6,493 bases of DNA from the NCBI GenBank assembly GCA_946480965.1, contig CAMLMI010000276.1:1-6493 (forward strand), given 5' to 3'. The notes under the pieces are model-generated. The model was not told the DNA's origin and made no database searches. It saw only the letters and a program-made list of their open reading frames with translations. Source of the stretch: an uncultured Verrucomicrobiales bacterium (GTDB lineage Bacteria > Verrucomicrobiota > Verrucomicrobiae > Limisphaerales > CANJSG01). Shown one piece after another: positions 5,456 through 6,493 of the stretch. A program made the position numbers and the translations under genes. How positions within the stretch are numbered: position 1 is the first letter of the stretch; every line of letters starts with the position of its first letter.

Positions 5456-6493
5456 TTAAGGATAGACCGTGCGGTAGAAACGGTTCGTGTGGTTCAATGC
5501 CTCGGTGTCGAAGAAGCGGACCACGCCGCCCTCATCGGGTGCGACCGTGCCCACATCGACCCAGGTCTGGAAGTCGATCGACGCCTGGATGCGGTAGATG
5601 CGGCCCGGCAACCCCGCCACCACGACCGTCGCGGCCTGGCTGGTCGCGGCCGGTTCCGTGGCGTGATCCTCCACCGCGAGTTGTTCCCGCTCCAGCACCG
5701 TCACCCGGACCGTGCCGCTGGCCACTCCCCCGTGCTCGTCCACGATCTCGTAGCTGAACTCGTCGCCACCGGCGTAATCCGCGGCCGGGGTGTAAACCAC
5801 ACCCTGCTCATTGGTGCTCAAGGTGCCGCCCTGCAGGCTCTGCGCAGCGACCTTCAGGAAGCTGAACGCATTCCCGTCCGGATCGACGTCGTTGGTCAGG
5901 ATGCGCGAGTAGCGCACCACCACCGGCAGGTTCGTCGCCGTCACGATGCGGTCGGCCAACGCGTCGGGCCGACGATTGATCGAAACCGTGATCCGCACGG
6001 GATCGGCTTCGGCTCCATTGCCGTCAGTGAAGCGGACTTCAATCACCCGCTCGTCCAGGGCCGCCGATTCGGCCTCGACGCCGAAGGCCACGTTGCGCAG
6101 CAGGGCATCCACCGATGTCGGGCTGGCCTCGGAGTTCAGGGCAAATCCCATCGAAGCCTGCCCCACGCCGCCACCGGAGTATTCCGCGACCACGGTGCCG
6201 CCGAAATAAACCTCGGTGCCATCCATCTCGATCTGCTCCGGCCCGGCCGCCTGGGCCTCGAACCAGATCTGGTCGCTGGCCCCCGCGTTGGAGACGATGT
6301 GGAACGACAGCGTGCCGCCCACCATCGTGCCACCCGGTGCCAACACCACCCGGGCCGCGCCGTCCAAGCGACGCGGATCGTCGCCCAAGGTAGCCCAAGT
6401 CTGGTTCAGGCTGAGAATGATCTCCGGCTTGGAAGGAGCGATGACCAAGGTGTTGGTCGCCGCGCCCACGTAGTTGGCTTCGTTGATCGTGCC
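5456..6493 (-). CDS. Large secreted repeat protein, C-terminal fragment (MBG-like, cadherin-like, C-terminal YR domain)
   Basis: These are the last 345 residues of a larger protein; the frame runs open through the right edge. The GTG at 6469 is an internal Val, since sequence before it continues the same domain. Residues 1-20 (GTINEANYVGAATNTLVIAP) look like the end of an MBG-type Ig-like repeat. Residues about 50-173 are a beta-rich repeat of the sort found in giant adhesins, with DGTEVYFGGTVVAEYSGGG, VDALLRNVAFG and VIEVRFTDGNGAEADP. Residues about 174-267 are a cadherin-like/Big_9 domain, with NDVDPDG (201-207), GVVYTPAADYAGGDEFSYEI and a closing VRVTV strand. Residues about 285-345 form a C-terminal domain, GLPGRIYRIQASIDFQTW through FYRTVYP at the very end. 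Such architecture is usual for cell-surface or exported adhesion or matrix proteins. No enzyme domain is visible in the part present. The N-terminal signal and true length are unknown. A terminator follows 32 bp after the stop. Confidence 0.88.
   Translation of the reverse strand, partial: GTINEANYVGAATNTLVIAPSKPEIILSLNQTWATLGDDPRRLDGAARVVLAPGGTMVGGTLSFHIVSNAGASDQIWFEAQAAGPEQIEMDGTEVYFGGTVVAEYSGGGVGQASMGFALNSEASPTSVDALLRNVAFGVEAESAALDERVIEVRFTDGNGAEADPVRITVSINRRPDALADRIVTATNLPVVVRYSRILTNDVDPDGNAFSFLKVAAQSLQGGTLSTNEQGVVYTPAADYAGGDEFSYEIVDEHGGVASGTVRVTVLEREQLAVEDHATEPAATSQAATVVVAGLPGRIYRIQASIDFQTWVDVGTVAPDEGGVVRFFDTEALNHTNRFYRTVYP

Overview
The window is GC-rich DNA (strong G/C preference at third codon positions) from a bacterium that I place in the Planctomycetota-Verrucomicrobiota group, more likely Verrucomicrobiota. 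Two things point there. First, there is an adjacent pair of genes for a DUF1587/1595/1592/1588/1585 ('planctomycete cytochrome c') protein and a DUF1552 protein. Second, the secreted protein at the right edge ends in a C-terminal domain of the 'G.PGR.YRI.AS.D...W...FYR..P' type, which I associate with verrucomicrobial secreted proteins. The assignment rests on gene content and was not tested by any search.

Layout, left to right. Positions 2-1252 (+) hold the C-terminal 416 residues of the glutamate synthase large subunit (gltB), cut by the left edge. A perfect 15-bp hairpin (1271-1304), with T-runs on both strands, separates it from a convergent two-gene unit on the minus strand. That unit is transcribed right to left: an 820-residue Sec-exported protein with two CXXCH haem motifs (5225-2763), then a 467-residue Tat-exported DUF1552 protein (2766-1363). 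The two genes overlap by 4 bp (ATGA), so they are probably translationally coupled. A 230-bp gap (5226-5455) holds a weak promoter candidate, an imperfect hairpin and a strong minus-strand terminator. Positions 5456-6493 (-) are the C-terminal 345 residues of a large secreted repeat protein (MBG-like, then a beta-rich repeat, a cadherin-like/Big_9 domain and the C-terminal domain), cut by the right edge.

How the genes relate. gltB is housekeeping nitrogen assimilation and looks unrelated to the rest; gltD does not follow it. The DUF1592/DUF1552 pair is the interesting module. It combines a probable periplasmic dihaem protein, which has a carbohydrate-binding-like beta region in its middle, with a His-rich, Tat-exported partner. 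The families recur together, but I know of no established biochemical function for them. The right-edge gene has its own terminator and is a separate transcription unit.

No RNA genes, mobile elements, CRISPR arrays or attachment sites were seen. The very long plus-strand open frames opposite the two minus-strand genes are judged to be codon-bias shadows.
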